From Paenibacillus sp. JDR-2 (GTDB taxonomy: Bacteria; Bacillota; Bacilli; Paenibacillales; Paenibacillaceae), in assembly GCF_000023585.1 (NCBI RefSeq), contig NC_012914.1, forward strand, positions 5,959,501 through 6,023,500: DNA of 64,000 bases, in the 5' to 3' direction. Position 1 is the first letter of the stretch, and each line of letters opens with the position of its first letter. Both the position numbers and the translations under genes were made by a program. Under the pieces are notes generated by a model. That model was not told the origin of the DNA. It made no database searches and worked only from the letters and a program-made list of their open reading frames with translations. This document shows, piece by piece, positions 25,192-32,857 of the stretch.

Positions 25192-26172
25192 CCTTTCCAT
25201 CAGCCGAACCGGCAAATAAACCTCTTCCGACTCATGATCGGCTTCGCCGTCAATCTGCTCCGACAAGATCCGGACGCATTCTTGAGCAATGCCTTTAATA
25301 GGCTGCTGAATGGACGACAGCTCCGGCAGGAAGGCTTGTACCATCTCCGAGCCGTCATAGCCGATGACCTTGATATCCTCCGGAATCCGCAATCCTTTTT
25401 TCTTCACGTATTGGATAAACGCTGCCGCAATCAGATCGTCGCTGGCGAATACTCCATCCACTTCGGGATGCTCCGCGAATATCTGATCAAACAGACTCGA
25501 ATACCTGTTCTGTTCAAACGATAGGCGGTTCTCGTAAACGATGGGCTCGCGGCCGCTCTCTCTGATCACGTCTTCATAAGCTTTCCGCCGCAAATTCGCC
25601 GGAGTCGCCAGCTCAATCGGACCGTTAATATGGATAATATTTTGGCAGCCCTTTTCGAGCAGCAGCCCTGTTGCCAGCTTGCCGCCGTTATAGTTATCCG
25701 AACCAACCACCGGAATAGAAGGAGCCAAGTAATGGTCGATTGCGACAACCGCCATTTTTCCGTGATTGTAATGGGGAAAGCCCCGGTTGTACGAACATAC
25801 GATAATGCCGTCCACCTGATTGCGCAGCAGCATATCGAGGTACCGCTCCTCGTTCTCCCTGCTGTGGCTGCTGTTGCAGAGCAAGACTTTATACCCTTTC
25901 TCCGCGCAGATGCTCTCGATGTAGAAGGCCAGCTCGCTGAAGAACGGATTGTTCACCGTCGGGAGAATAAGCCCGATCAGATTCGTTTTTTTATTAAATA
26001 ACGACCGTGCGACATCATTGGGAAAATAGTTCAGTTCCTTCATCGCGCCGTATACGGCGTCTTTGGTCTCCTGGCTGATATAGCCGCGATTGTTGAGAAC
26101 CCGCGACACCGTCGTTTTGGATACGCCGGCTTTCTCCGCCACATCGCTTATTTTCGGGTTCACTTGCCTCAC
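25180..26172 (-). CDS. LacI-family repressor of the fructan/sucrose locus
   Basis: The 330-residue protein has the LacI helix-turn-helix ISDVAEKAGVSKTTVSRVLNNRGYIS with the hinge helix FPNDVARSLFNKK (residues 8-65). A periplasmic-binding-like sugar sensor follows (LIGLILPTVNNPFFSEL, DGIIVCSYNRGF, VIGYDGSEMVQAFLPELSSI). It resembles sucrose-operon repressors. It is divergent from the importer/GH32 operon and adjacent to the fructokinase gene. Matching operator copies sit in front of both, so it most likely represses them until sucrose or fructan oligosaccharides appear. Confidence 0.9.
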   Translation of the reverse strand: MRQVNPKISDVAEKAGVSKTTVSRVLNNRGYISQETKDAVYGAMKELNYFPNDVARSLFNKKTNLIGLILPTVNNPFFSELAFYIESICAEKGYKVLLCNSSHSRENEERYLDMLLRNQVDGIIVCSYNRGFPHYNHGKMAVVAIDHYLAPSIPVVGSDNYNGGKLATGLLLEKGCQNIIHINGPIELATPANLRRKAYEDVIRESGREPIVYENRLSFEQNRYSSLFDQIFAEHPEVDGVFASDDLIAAAFIQYVKKKGLRIPEDIKVIGYDGSEMVQAFLPELSSIQQPIKGIAQECVRILSEQIDGEADHESEEVYLPVRLMERETT

Positions 26173-26250
26173 CTCATTCCTGTTTTACCGCTATATGGAA
26201 CCTATTATAAGCTTAATGCCTCTTTGATTAAACCACAAAATTCGCATTTA

Positions 26251-26289
26251 TGAAACCGGTTGACATATGTCATCCGGTTGACATATACT
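26251..26289 (+). promoter_or_regulatory. Promoter with a double operator, importer operon
   Basis: Two direct copies of CCGGTTGACATAT (26256-26268 and 26274-26286) overlap the -35 TTGACA (26260-26265) and the -10 TATACT (26284-26289), spaced 18 bp. TGACATATGTCA (26261-26272) is a perfect palindrome between them. LacI binding here would block RNA polymerase. Confidence 0.7.
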
Positions 26290-26301
26290 TACCCTGAAAT
26301 C

Positions 26302-26317
26302 GGGAAAACGTATTCAA
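26302..26317 (+). promoter_or_regulatory. Candidate cre (CcpA) site
   Basis: GGGAAAACGTATTCAA fits the 16-bp cre consensus at 14 positions (mismatches at the first two). Its place just after the -10 region suits repression in the presence of preferred sugars. Confidence 0.45.
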
Positions 26318-26368
26318 TCCGCTTTTTCCGGCTTTCGCATGAAAGCGCACTCTTAAGGGGGAATAACA

Positions 26369-27298
26369 TTGGCTACCATTAGCAGAAGGCAAAAGCCAAG
26401 CTGGATTTATTACGTATTCAGAAACTACACGCTATATCTCTTCCTGCTGCCAGCCGTCGTGCTGACTATCGTATTCAAGTATGTTCCGATGTACGGCTCC
26501 ATTATCGCCTTCAAAAACTTCAGCCCGCTGAAAGGCATCATGGGAAGCGAATGGGTTGGCCTCGAGAACTTCAACCGGTTCCTATCATCGCCCAACTTCT
26601 ACGATATCTTCATGAACACGCTGAAGCTAAGCGTCTACGGCTTGCTGCTGGGCTTCCCGGTTCCAATCGTGCTGGCGCTTATGCTGAACCAGATCAGAGG
26701 GGCTAGGATCAAGAAAAATATACAGCTGATCCTGTACGCGCCCAACTTTATCTCGGTTGTTGTCCTTACCGGCATGCTGTTTGTTTTCCTGTCGCCGACA
26801 GGGGTAATCAACTCGCTTGTCACCATGTTTACGGATAAGCCAATCTCGTTTATGTCCGATCCTGCCTACTTCCGCACGGTCTACATTTTATCGGGCATAT
26901 GGCAAGGCGCAGGCTGGGCATCGATCATTTATGTCGCCGCCCTCTCCAATGTGGATCCGCAGCTGCATGATGCGGCAACCGTTGACGGCGCTTCGCTCCT
27001 GCGTCGCATCTGGCATATCGATCTGCCTACGCTCAAGCCGGTAATGGCGGTTCTATTCATCCTGGCGGCCGGCGGCATCATGTCGATTGGTTACGAGAAG
27101 GCTTTTCTGATGCAGACCGCGATGAATACGCCAACGTCGGAGATTATCGCGACTTACGTCTACAAGGTTGGCCTTCAGTCCGGCGACTATGCTTACTCCA
27201 CCGCCATCGGCCTGTTTAACTCCATTATCAACATCATTCTGCTCGTCCTCGTGAACGCCGTCGTGAAGCGGCTGAACGAAGGAGAAGGTTTGTATTAA
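26369..27298 (+). CDS. Sugar ABC transporter permease (LplB type)
   Basis: The 309-residue membrane protein is a LplB-type CUT1 permease with six predicted membrane spans, beginning LYLFLLPAVVLTIVFKYVPMYG. The EAA-loop that contacts the ATPase appears as DAATVDGASLLRRIWHIDLP (about residues 212-231). The start is TTG with AAGGGGGA upstream. It begins an operon of two permeases, a binding lipoprotein and GH32. The second permease gene follows after a 78-nt gap holding a structured leader element. No ATPase gene is nearby, so an MsmX-like shared ATPase is presumed. Confidence 0.9.
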   Translation: MATISRRQKPSWIYYVFRNYTLYLFLLPAVVLTIVFKYVPMYGSIIAFKNFSPLKGIMGSEWVGLENFNRFLSSPNFYDIFMNTLKLSVYGLLLGFPVPIVLALMLNQIRGARIKKNIQLILYAPNFISVVVLTGMLFVFLSPTGVINSLVTMFTDKPISFMSDPAYFRTVYILSGIWQGAGWASIIYVAALSNVDPQLHDAATVDGASLLRRIWHIDLPTLKPVMAVLFILAAGGIMSIGYEKAFLMQTAMNTPTSEIIATYVYKVGLQSGDYAYSTAIGLFNSIINIILLVLVNAVVKRLNEGEGLY

Positions 27299-27371
27299 AG
27301 CTAATGCTTTCGATGCAAGAATCATCACGAACAGCCATCCGGCTATTTGTGTGACAATTCTTTTTAGGAGG
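27299..27371 (+). promoter_or_regulatory. Structured leader element, copy e, between two permease genes
   Basis: The element begins right after the stop codon of the first permease gene: GCTAATGCTTTCGATGCAAGAAT, written here in parts as GCTAATGCTTTCGA and TGCAAGAAT. A stem CACGAACAGCC / GGCTATTTGTG follows, with loop ATCC and one mismatch, then ATTCTTTTTAGGAGG. It is nearly identical to the tandem copies before abfA, although the two transcripts are on opposite strands and encode unrelated proteins. Confidence 0.8.
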
Positions 27372-27376
27372 ATCGT

Positions 27377-28258
27377 ATGGACATTCACATTTCCCGAAAG
27401 GACCGCGTTCTGCTCGTTATCACCTATGTCTTGCTTGCCCTGCTCGTGCTGATCGTTCTCTTTCCGCTTCTTTACGTGCTCCTTGCCTCCTTCTTGAACC
27501 CTAATGTGCTGCTGACGAAGGGACTGTCGCTTAACGCCTCGGACTGGAGCATAACCGGGTACGAGAAAATATTGGGCAATGCCGCCATGTTAAGAGGCTT
27601 TCTGAACGCCATCCTGTATTCCACCGGTTTCGCGCTGGCGACCGTGGTCGTATCGGTTTTTGCCGCCTATCCGCTTAGCCTTGAAGGTTTTGTAGGCAAA
27701 CGGCTGTTTATGGTATTTTTCCTGATCACGATGTTCCTGAGCGGCGGATTGATTCCGACGTATCTGGTTGTTAAGGACCTCAACCTGCTGAATACGATCT
27801 GGGCGATTATTCTGCCCGGCGCGGTGAGCGTATACAACATTATTCTGGCAAGAACTTATTTTGCGGGTATTCCGAAGGAACTGAATCAGGCTGCACAGAT
27901 TGACGGTGCCACGGATCAAAGGCTCTTTTTCCAAATCATCCTGCCTCTATCCAAGCCTATTATCTTTGTCCTTGCCCTATATGCCTTTGTTGGGCAGTGG
28001 AATTCGTATTTCGACGCGATGATTTATCTCGACAACAATCAACTGTTCCCGCTGCAGCTTGTTCTGCGGTCGATTCTGATTCAGAACCAGGTGGATCCCG
28101 GCATGATCTCGGATATTCTTGCCCAAGCCGAGCTGAAGAAGCTGTCGGAGATGATTAAATATTCGTCTATCGTGGTTTCCAGTTTACCGCTCATCATTAT
28201 GTATCCGTTCTTCCAGAAGTACTTCGAGAAAGGCGTTATGGTTGGCTCCATCAAATAA
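27377..28258 (+). CDS. Sugar ABC transporter permease (YtcP/LplC type)
   Basis: The 293-residue CUT1 permease starts with a membrane span (LLVITYVLLALLVLIVLFPL), has about six spans and the EAA-loop QAAQIDGATDQRLFFQIILP (about residues 173-192). It ends with the YtcP-type tail YPFFQKYFEKGVMVGSIK. Its AGGAGG site is part of the leader element described at 27299-27371. It pairs with the LplB-type permease. Confidence 0.92.
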   Translation: MDIHISRKDRVLLVITYVLLALLVLIVLFPLLYVLLASFLNPNVLLTKGLSLNASDWSITGYEKILGNAAMLRGFLNAILYSTGFALATVVVSVFAAYPLSLEGFVGKRLFMVFFLITMFLSGGLIPTYLVVKDLNLLNTIWAIILPGAVSVYNIILARTYFAGIPKELNQAAQIDGATDQRLFFQIILPLSKPIIFVLALYAFVGQWNSYFDAMIYLDNNQLFPLQLVLRSILIQNQVDPGMISDILAQAELKKLSEMIKYSSIVVSSLPLIIMYPFFQKYFEKGVMVGSIK

Positions 28259-28279
28259 TAGATACGGGGGAATTATTCT

Positions 28280-29893
28280 ATGAAAAAGACGATGTATTCC
28301 GCAACAGCCCTTGCTTTATCCATCTCCATGCTTGCAGGCTGCAGCAGCGGCGACAAAGGCTCGGCCTCTTCCAAGAGCTATGACCTAAAGGAGGTGTCCT
28401 TCCCGCTTCAAGAGAAAGTGACGCTCAACTTCATGACTCAAAGCTCGCCGCTTGCCCCTACCGACCCGAACCAGAAGCTGGTCTACAAACGGCTTGAAGA
28501 GAAAACCGGCGTTCATATTAATTGGAAGAACTTCACCTCGGACTCCTTCGTTGAGAAAAGAAATCTTGCTGTAGCGAGCGGCGATCTGCCGGATGCGATT
28601 CTGGATGCGGCTTACTCCGACTACGATCTACTGAAGCTTGGCTCGGACAAAACGATTATTCCGCTTGAAGATGTTATTGCGAAATACATGCCTAATCTGC
28701 AGAAGGTGCTTGCTGATGCGCCGGAATACAAAGCAATGATGACTGCGCCGGACGGCCATATTTACAGCTTCCCTTGGATCGAGGAGCTTGGCGCGGGCAA
28801 AGAAAGCATTCACTCCGTCAACGATATCCCTTGGATTAACGTCGAGTGGCTGAACAAGCTTGGTCTGAAGATGCCTACTACAACCGAAGAATTGAAAAAC
28901 GTGCTGCTGGCCTTCAAGAAAGGCGACCCGAACGGCAACGGCCAAGCTGACGAGATACCGCTCAGCGTCGTGATGAATAACGGCAACGAGGATTTGAACT
29001 TCCTGTTTGGCTCCTTTGGCCTTGGCGATAACGGCGATCATACCGTCGTAACCGATGACGGCAAAGTAGTCTTTACGGCTGATCAAGATGGCTACAAAGA
29101 TGCCGTGAACTATTTGCATGATCTGTACGCGCTTGATTTGATCGACGAGGAATCGTTCGAGCAGGATTACAATACTTTCCTGGCGAAAGGTCAGGATAAT
29201 CGTTACGGCTTGTACTTCACATGGGACAAAGCGAACATTACGGGCAATAACGACAAGTATGATCTGATGCAGCCGCTGGCCGGCCCTTCCGGCGAAGTAA
29301 ACGTCACCCGCACGAACAACTATGGCTTTGACCGCGGCCGCATGGTTATTACAAGCGCGAACAAAAACATAGAGTTAACGGCGAAATGGATTGACCAGCT
29401 GTACGAGCCGCTTCAATCGGTGCAGGATAACTGGGGTACTTACGGAGATGAAACACAACAGAACATTTTCAAATTCGACGAGGCAAAAGGCATGCTTGAG
29501 CATCTTCCGCTTGAAGGGGCAGCGCCTGCAGAGCTTCGCCAGAAGACTAATATCGGCGGACCGCTTGCGATTCTCGACGAGTATTACGGCAAATACACGA
29601 CGAAGCCGGACGATGCGGCTTGGCGCCTGAACATTATGAAGGAAAGACTTGTTCCTTACATGAAGGCGGAGAACAACTATCCGAGAATTTTCTTCTCGCT
29701 CGAAGACCAGAAGCAGCTGTCCACGATTGAAACCGACTTGTTCGCTTACGTGAACCGGAAACGTGCCGAGTGGATCAAGACGGGCAAGGTCAACGAGGAA
29801 TGGGCGGATTACTTGAAAGAGCTGAATCGCCTTGGCCTAGAGAAATGGCTGGAAATCAAGCAAAACGGTTATGACAACTATATCAAATCATAA
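28280..29893 (+). CDS. Extracellular sugar-binding lipoprotein (YtcQ/LplA type)
   Basis: The 537-residue precursor has a lipoprotein signal with the lipobox LAGC (Cys22 or so), followed by a Gly/Ser linker and a large solute-binding domain of the YtcQ/LplA class that partners LplB/YtcP permeases. Acidic Ca-binding-like stretch DPNGNGQADEIP near residue 220 is typical of the class. It should deliver fructo-oligosaccharides or sucrose to the permeases. GH32 follows, with its preferred start 17 nt after this stop codon. Confidence 0.92.
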   Translation: MKKTMYSATALALSISMLAGCSSGDKGSASSKSYDLKEVSFPLQEKVTLNFMTQSSPLAPTDPNQKLVYKRLEEKTGVHINWKNFTSDSFVEKRNLAVASGDLPDAILDAAYSDYDLLKLGSDKTIIPLEDVIAKYMPNLQKVLADAPEYKAMMTAPDGHIYSFPWIEELGAGKESIHSVNDIPWINVEWLNKLGLKMPTTTEELKNVLLAFKKGDPNGNGQADEIPLSVVMNNGNEDLNFLFGSFGLGDNGDHTVVTDDGKVVFTADQDGYKDAVNYLHDLYALDLIDEESFEQDYNTFLAKGQDNRYGLYFTWDKANITGNNDKYDLMQPLAGPSGEVNVTRTNNYGFDRGRMVITSANKNIELTAKWIDQLYEPLQSVQDNWGTYGDETQQNIFKFDEAKGMLEHLPLEGAAPAELRQKTNIGGPLAILDEYYGKYTTKPDDAAWRLNIMKERLVPYMKAENNYPRIFFSLEDQKQLSTIETDLFAYVNRKRAEWIKTGKVNEEWADYLKELNRLGLEKWLEIKQNGYDNYIKS

Positions 29894-29909
29894 AAAGGTG
29901 GACGTTTAC

Positions 29910-31373
29910 TTGGAAGCAATCAAGAAGACCGCATATCGGCCTCTATGGCATTTTGCACCGCAGCAGAACTGGATTAACGATCCGAACGGACTTGTCTATT
30001 TCAATGAAGAATATCATCTCTTCTATCAATATCATCCTCATGGCTCGACGTGGGGACCCATGCATTGGGGACATACCGTCAGCAAGGATCTCATTCATTG
30101 GGAAGAGCTTGCCATCGCATTGTATCCCGATGAGAACGGGACAATCTTCTCGGGAAGCGCGGTGGTGGATTGGCACAACACAACGGGATTTTTCCCTGAG
30201 GAGCCAGGTCTGGTCGCTATCTTTACGAGTCATCATGAGGTAAAAGGCGAACCGGTCGTGCAGACGCAAAGCCTTGCTTACAGCTATGATAACGGCAGGA
30301 CCTGGACGAAATACGATGGAAATCCGGTGCTGTGCGCAACGAATAAGCCCGACTTCCGCGACCCGAAAGTATTCTGGCATAAGGATAGCGGCAAATGGTT
30401 GATGGCACTGGCTACCGAACAGACCATCTCCTTCTACTCCTCGCCGGACCTGAAAGCCTGGGAGCTTGAAAGCGAGTTTGGCGACGGTATCGGCTTTCAC
30501 GGCGGCGTATGGGAATGTCCGGATCTCTTCCAGCTGACGATTGAAGGAACGGAAGACAGCAAGTGGGTGCTCCTCGTCAGCGTCGGCGACAATCCGGATT
30601 ATCAGGAAGGCTCTCGCACGCAGTATTTTGTGGGACAGTTCGACGGCTCCGTCTTTACGCCCGATGATGATGAGATTCGGTGGCTGGACTTTGGCCGCGA
30701 TAACTATGCGGGCGTCAGCTTCTCGGATATTCCGGAGGCAGACGGCCGGAGGATCTATACGGCCTGGATGAGCAACTGGCGTTATGCGAATCATGTTCCT
30801 TCGAACGGTTGGAGAGGTTCGATGACGGCGGCCCGCACGCTAGGCCTGAAGCGGTTGGAAGAGAACGGCGAGATTGTTATCGTACAGCATCCCGTTAAGG
30901 AGCTCGGAACGTATTTCTCCCGGGTGGCGGCTGAAGCGAAGGGCTTGCTGCTAACTGATGGCCGTAAGGAAGTCATCGATTGTTCGCTGGAGGCATTTGA
31001 CCTCCGCTTGGAAGCGGTACAGATTGAGGCTCGAGAGCTAGGCATCATCATTCATCATAATGAAGAGCAGTACACGACGATTCAATACTCCTCAGCGGAG
31101 CATGCGATTACCCTGTTGCGGAAGCATGCCGGGCCAAATGACTTCTCCGACATGTTTGCGCAGCCTCAGCACATGAAGCTGCATGGATCCGCCTCGGACC
31201 GTCTCAGTCTTCGGATTCTGGCCGACGCGGCCTCCATCGAGCTCTTCCTCGCGGACGGTTCGGCAGCTATGACAAGCCTGATCTTCCCGGACCAGACTTG
31301 CCGTAGGATCACGCTTTATGCGCTTGATGGTACGGCGCAGCTAGTAAGCTGCACGGTGCTCGCAGCGGAATAA
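29910..31373 (+). CDS. GH32 fructan/sucrose hydrolase, cytoplasmic
   Basis: The 487-residue enzyme hydrolyses beta-fructosidic bonds of sucrose, inulin-type or levan-type oligosaccharides. GH32 blocks are WINDPNGL (nucleophile Asp24), FRDPKVFW (about residue 150) and ECPDLF (acid/base Glu, about 202), then a C-terminal beta-sandwich. No signal peptide is present, so imported oligosaccharides are the substrate. An ATG at 29871 lies inside the preceding gene with no good site. TTG 29910 has AAGGTGG 9 nt upstream and was chosen. A strong terminator follows. Sucrose versus fructan preference cannot be settled from sequence. Confidence 0.92.
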   Translation: MEAIKKTAYRPLWHFAPQQNWINDPNGLVYFNEEYHLFYQYHPHGSTWGPMHWGHTVSKDLIHWEELAIALYPDENGTIFSGSAVVDWHNTTGFFPEEPGLVAIFTSHHEVKGEPVVQTQSLAYSYDNGRTWTKYDGNPVLCATNKPDFRDPKVFWHKDSGKWLMALATEQTISFYSSPDLKAWELESEFGDGIGFHGGVWECPDLFQLTIEGTEDSKWVLLVSVGDNPDYQEGSRTQYFVGQFDGSVFTPDDDEIRWLDFGRDNYAGVSFSDIPEADGRRIYTAWMSNWRYANHVPSNGWRGSMTAARTLGLKRLEENGEIVIVQHPVKELGTYFSRVAAEAKGLLLTDGRKEVIDCSLEAFDLRLEAVQIEARELGIIIHHNEEQYTTIQYSSAEHAITLLRKHAGPNDFSDMFAQPQHMKLHGSASDRLSLRILADAASIELFLADGSAAMTSLIFPDQTCRRITLYALDGTAQLVSCTVLAAE

Positions 31374-31377
31374 CCGG

Positions 31378-31421
31378 AAAAAGCAATCCCCAACGCCGGC
31401 GGCTTGGGGATTGCTTTTTTT
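31378..31421 (+). terminator. Terminator of the fructan operon
   Basis: AAAAAGCAATCCCCAA (31378-31393) pairs with TTGGGGATTGCTTTTT (31404-31419), a 16-bp stem followed by further T. Confidence 0.95.
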
Positions 31422-31437
31422 CGTGACAAACTTTCGG

Positions 31438-31636
31438 TTAAGGTCCCTTAGGGACCCTAACCGGAGGCTGCAGTATCCTATTAAGCACGTTAAGGTCCCT
31501 TAGGGGCCTTAAGTGCACACAACACGCCATTTAATGGCTGCTAACTCCAAAATTCGTTAAGTTAAGGTCCCAGAGGGACCTTAATCACTGAAAATCACTT
31601 CTTAAACTCTGCGTTAAGGTCCCTCAGGAACCTTAA
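31438..31636. repeat. Four GGTCC-type palindromes, second locus
   Basis: Copies at 31438-31460, 31490-31512, 31562-31584 and 31614-31636 have arms like TTAAGGTCCCT / AGGGACCTTAA with a one-base centre. Centre steps are 52, 72 and 52 bp, the same pairing rule as at 18.8-19.1 kb, while the spacer sequences are not obviously conserved. Confidence 0.9.
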
Positions 31637-31693
31637 CGTCGCGATTCAACGCCATTCCACTATTTCAGCTCGTCCGCGCACCTTCTTATACCC

Positions 31694-31770
31694 GATAAGA
31701 CCCTGCCAGGGTCTTATCACTAACCAACTAGCTACTTCTCTAACGAATAAGACCCTACGATGGTCTTATT
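31694..31770. repeat. Two GACCC-type palindromes
   Basis: GATAAGACCCT / AGGGTCTTATC (31694-31718) and AATAAGACC / GGTCTTATT (31746-31770) again have centres 52 bp apart. The second lies 25 nt downstream of the stop codon of the minus-strand LLM gene and could act as its terminator. Confidence 0.8.
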
Positions 31771-31795
31771 TCGACGCTTTCCCACCATTCGCCTA

Positions 31796-32857
31796 TCAGC
31801 CAACCGGGAGTCCCTTTCCCTGCTCTTCCCACACCCAGCTTGGCACTTCCCGACGCAGTACGGGGGCGATATCCGAAGCGAAACGCTCCATCTGCTCCCG
31901 CTGCTCGACTTCGGATAGACCGTCTACGCTTAGTGACAGTACCTGGTGCCCGAAGGCCGCTTGATAGTTTAGTATTTTCTCGATAATCTGCTCCGGGCTT
32001 CCGATCAGACTTGGACCTCTGGCGATATTGTCCTCAAGCGAGGTAAACGGAGATTGGTTATGCTGAGCGGCGGCCGTTGCCTGGAACGCCTCATAGTAAG
32101 GACGATACCGCTTAACAGCCTCCTCCGTCGTATTCGCGATATACAAGCTGCCCGCGCCTGAACCAACAACCGCTTTCCGCGGATCATGCCCGTAATACGC
32201 CAGTCTCTCTCGGTAATGATCGATGAGATCCTTGTATTTCGCCTGCGGATGGAAGCTGTTCGAGGAGAAGATCGGCTCGCCGTAACGGGCGGCAAGCTCG
32301 GTGGAACGGGTGCTGGAGGCGCTCCCGTGCCAGATTGGAATCGGCTTCTGCAGCGGTCTTGGCTGCGTTGTTACTTGATGAATGGGCGGACGGTATTGGC
32401 CTTGCCAGGTCACATCCTCCTCCCGCCATAGACGCCGAAGCAGCTCGTAACGCTCCTCCATCGAATCCCATTGCTCCTCTTCCGTGATTCCGAAGAGCGG
32501 GTAATGCCGCGGATCATTGCCTTTGCCGATAATCATCTCCAGTCTTCCGCCGGACAGATGATCAAGCGTCGCGTAATCCTCGGCGACTCGCACCGGATCC
32601 AGCACGCTTAACACCGTTACAGCCGTCAGCAGACGAATGCGGGAAGTTCTTGCCGCAATAGCCGTCAGCAAGAGCGGAGGAGAAGAAGAGAGAAACGGAG
32701 CTCCATGCCGTTCTCCAATGCCGTATCCTTCAAAACCAAGCTTCTCGGCAAGCACCGTCTGCTTGATTATATTTTCGATTTTTTCGCTGGTCGTAAAATG
32801 CTCCCCCGTCACCGGGTTCTTCAAATTCATAACCAGGCTGAACCATATAAATTTCAT
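31796..32857 (-). CDS. LLM-class flavin-dependent oxidoreductase
   Basis: The 353-residue protein has the bacterial luciferase-like fold: IWFSLVMNLKNPVTG at the start, GYGIGERHG (about residues 44-52), TAVTVLSVLDPVRVAEDYATLDHLSGGRLEMIIGKG (about 80-115) and IPIWHGSASS. It probably uses FMNH2 and oxygen on a small molecule. Its ATG overlaps the MFS stop (ATGA). It is the last gene of the second sulfur operon. A 48-nt remnant of a related gene lies at 53060-53107. No flavin reductase is encoded nearby. The substrate is unknown. Confidence 0.85.
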   Translation of the reverse strand: MKFIWFSLVMNLKNPVTGEHFTTSEKIENIIKQTVLAEKLGFEGYGIGERHGAPFLSSSPPLLLTAIAARTSRIRLLTAVTVLSVLDPVRVAEDYATLDHLSGGRLEMIIGKGNDPRHYPLFGITEEEQWDSMEERYELLRRLWREEDVTWQGQYRPPIHQVTTQPRPLQKPIPIWHGSASSTRSTELAARYGEPIFSSNSFHPQAKYKDLIDHYRERLAYYGHDPRKAVVGSGAGSLYIANTTEEAVKRYRPYYEAFQATAAAQHNQSPFTSLEDNIARGPSLIGSPEQIIEKILNYQAAFGHQVLSLSVDGLSEVEQREQMERFASDIAPVLRREVPSWVWEEQGKGLPVG

